Position numbers and translations under genes: made by a program. A stretch of 64,000 bases of DNA from Gossypium raimondii (taxonomy: Eukaryota > Streptophyta > Magnoliopsida > Malvales > Malvaceae): positions 59,653,980 to 59,717,979 of the forward strand of contig NC_068575.1 in the NCBI RefSeq assembly GCF_025698545.1, in the 5' to 3' direction. This document shows positions 62,658-64,000 of the stretch, one piece after another. Below the pieces are notes generated by a model, which did no database searches, was not told the DNA's origin, and was given only the letters and a program-made list of their open reading frames with translations. Within the stretch, counting starts at the first letter, position 1, and each line of letters begins with the position of its first letter.

Positions 62658-63872
62658 TAGGGGTGAGCATTCGATCGAATCGAATCGAATCGAATCAAAA
62701 ATTTTCGAGTTAATCGAGTTTTCGAATCTCATTTTATCATCCTAACTTTATTTGAAGTTTTCTCGAATCGAGTCGAGTGAGATGGAATTCGAATCGAATC
62801 GAATCGAATATATTTGTTCGAGTTAATTTTTAAAAAATAATTTGGAGTCCTTGTAACTATTGTCACCCATCGTAATAAAATTTGTCCACCTTAATCAATT
62901 TTTTATTAACTTTCATCACCTCATAATTTATTTTTAATTTTTATATATTGATTAGCTTCTTTGCTTGCTTAGTTGTTTTAATTATCTTTAGATTCTTGTC
63001 ACTATGTATTTTGGAATTAAATAATATATTAAAAGTAAAATACGATTTTTAATAAAAGTTATTTTAAAAATAAAATGTGAAATTGATACCAATATAAAAT
63101 TTTAACACTAATATTTTATGGCATAATTAATAATTCAATTTTAATATAAATATTCAATATGACTAAACAATTCAATAATATAAATAATATAAAATGTGAA
63201 ATTTAATTTAATAATATAAATAGTAGATATAAATAAAATTATTACTATTTATGTTTAGTGATTTTTTTTTGGATAATTTTGATTTTTTATTTGAGAGTAA
63301 AGGGTGAGAAGTAAAAGTTTAGGGGGAAAATAAAAAGTTTTGGTGAATAAAAGTTTGAGGGAAAGTAAATAGGGGGAGTAAAATTTTGGAGGGAAAATAT
63401 TAAAAAAAATGGAGGGGGGAGAGTTTGGGGTAGATGGGAGGTGGGATGGGGAGGGAATAAAAGTTTTAGGGGAAAAGTGGGAGGAAGTAAAAATAGTGGG
63501 GGAAAATAAAATGTTTTAAGGGTTTTTGGAGTAAAATTTTGAGAAATAATAAATGGGAGAGTAAAATTTTGATGGGAAATGGATTTTGGGTAGATTGGGG
63601 GTTGGGAGGAGGAGTAAAAGTTTTGGGGAAAAAGTGGGAAGGAGTAAAAGTTTTGAGTGAAAAGTAAAAGGTTTGGGAGTTTAGGTAAAATGTAAAATAT
63701 TATAGTTTAATATTCAATTATTCGAGTTATTCGAATTTGAAAACTCAACTCGATTCGAACTCGAAATTCGAAAAAAATAATTCGAGTTGATTCGAATAAC
63801 TCGATTCGTTTAACTCGAAATTCGAATTTTTTTTCGATTTTTTCGAATCGAATCGAGTTTTGCTCACCCCTA
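62658..63872. mobile_element. hAT-type nonautonomous element (8-bp TSD CCTCAAAT)
   Basis: It begins TAGGGGTGAGCATTCGATCG and ends CGAGTTTTGCTCACCCCTA. The outer 12 bases TAGGGGTGAGCA are perfectly inverted, and the arms continue with TCGAATCGAATCGA-type complementarity (62670-62830 against 63700-63860). The 8-bp duplication CCTCAAAT is perfect (62650-62657 and 63873-63880), as expected of hAT transposition. The middle (63290-63690) is a purine-rich tract of repeated GTAAAAGTTTTGGGG-like units. There is no coding capacity. It sits in or just beyond the GATA 3' untranslated region. Confidence 0.93.
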
Positions 63873-63880
63873 CCTCAAAT

Positions 63881-64000
63881 CATTTTAATTTTCTACTTCT
63901 TTGCTATTTTGCATTGAGGATGTGTATTTTTAGGTATTTGGAGTGGTTGTACCCGAAGCAGCTTCGTGTTTGATGTTGAATCGTTGGAGGGAATATGGGC
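63881..64000. other. Right edge of the window
   Basis: Too short to judge. A TTTTTAG acceptor-like sequence near 63931 and a following short open stretch could be the edge of an exon, but nothing recognisable is seen. Confidence 0.3.

Overview
The window is nuclear DNA of a dicot plant. It is AT-rich, the protein genes are widely spaced and split by short introns, and transposable-element remnants fill most of the space between them. The gene families (class III peroxidase, group C MAP kinase, tubby-like F-box protein, plant Qa-SNARE, plant-only PMT methyltransferase, plant GATA factor) are all land-plant types. The style of the LTR and MULE repeats resembles Malvaceae, most likely cotton (Gossypium). 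That genus call is inference from remembered repeat and protein styles, not a search.

Seven protein genes appear intact; all intron boundaries were placed by hand and the frames close. Minus strand, left part: a TLP2-like tubby F-box gene (4196-2102, 4 exons, one GC-AG intron), a SYP112-like syntaxin (7496-6594, one coding exon) and a DUF829 alpha/beta-hydrolase (15731-13776, 4 exons). Plus strand, centre and right: an MPK7-like MAP kinase (31223-33320, 2 exons), a PRX72-like peroxidase (36819-38160, 4 exons), a PMT24/25/26-like Golgi methyltransferase (38581-41918, 7 exons) and a GATA5-like transcription factor (61174-62510, 3 exons). SYP112, PRX72 and the PMT protein all touch cell-plate or cell-wall formation, but the spacing suggests ordinary neighbours, not a functional cluster.

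Three repeat zones explain most of the rest. (1) 8530-9706 is a 1.18 kb foldback element with MULE-style ends and a perfect 9-bp target duplication. (2) 16197-27145 is an old Mutator-like transposon of about 11 kb. It carries a decayed MURA transposase on the minus strand and a decayed plant-mobile-domain (PMD) fragment on the plus strand, and is broken by a truncated LTR retroelement (from 17377) and a solo LTR (22007-24288, TSD ATCCG). (3) 43610-55708 holds four solo LTRs, one nested in another, three with perfect 5-bp target duplications. A hAT-like element (62658-63872, 8-bp duplication) lies just past the GATA stop. Shorter MITE-like repeats are scattered elsewhere.

No bacterial-type system, CRISPR array or rRNA was seen, and no tRNA was recognised by eye. 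The most unusual structures are the compound MULE with its PMD fragment, the hairpin-within-hairpin MITE, the nested solo-LTR block with a chimeric LTR head, and an snRNA-type promoter (USE plus TATA) without a recognisable snRNA.
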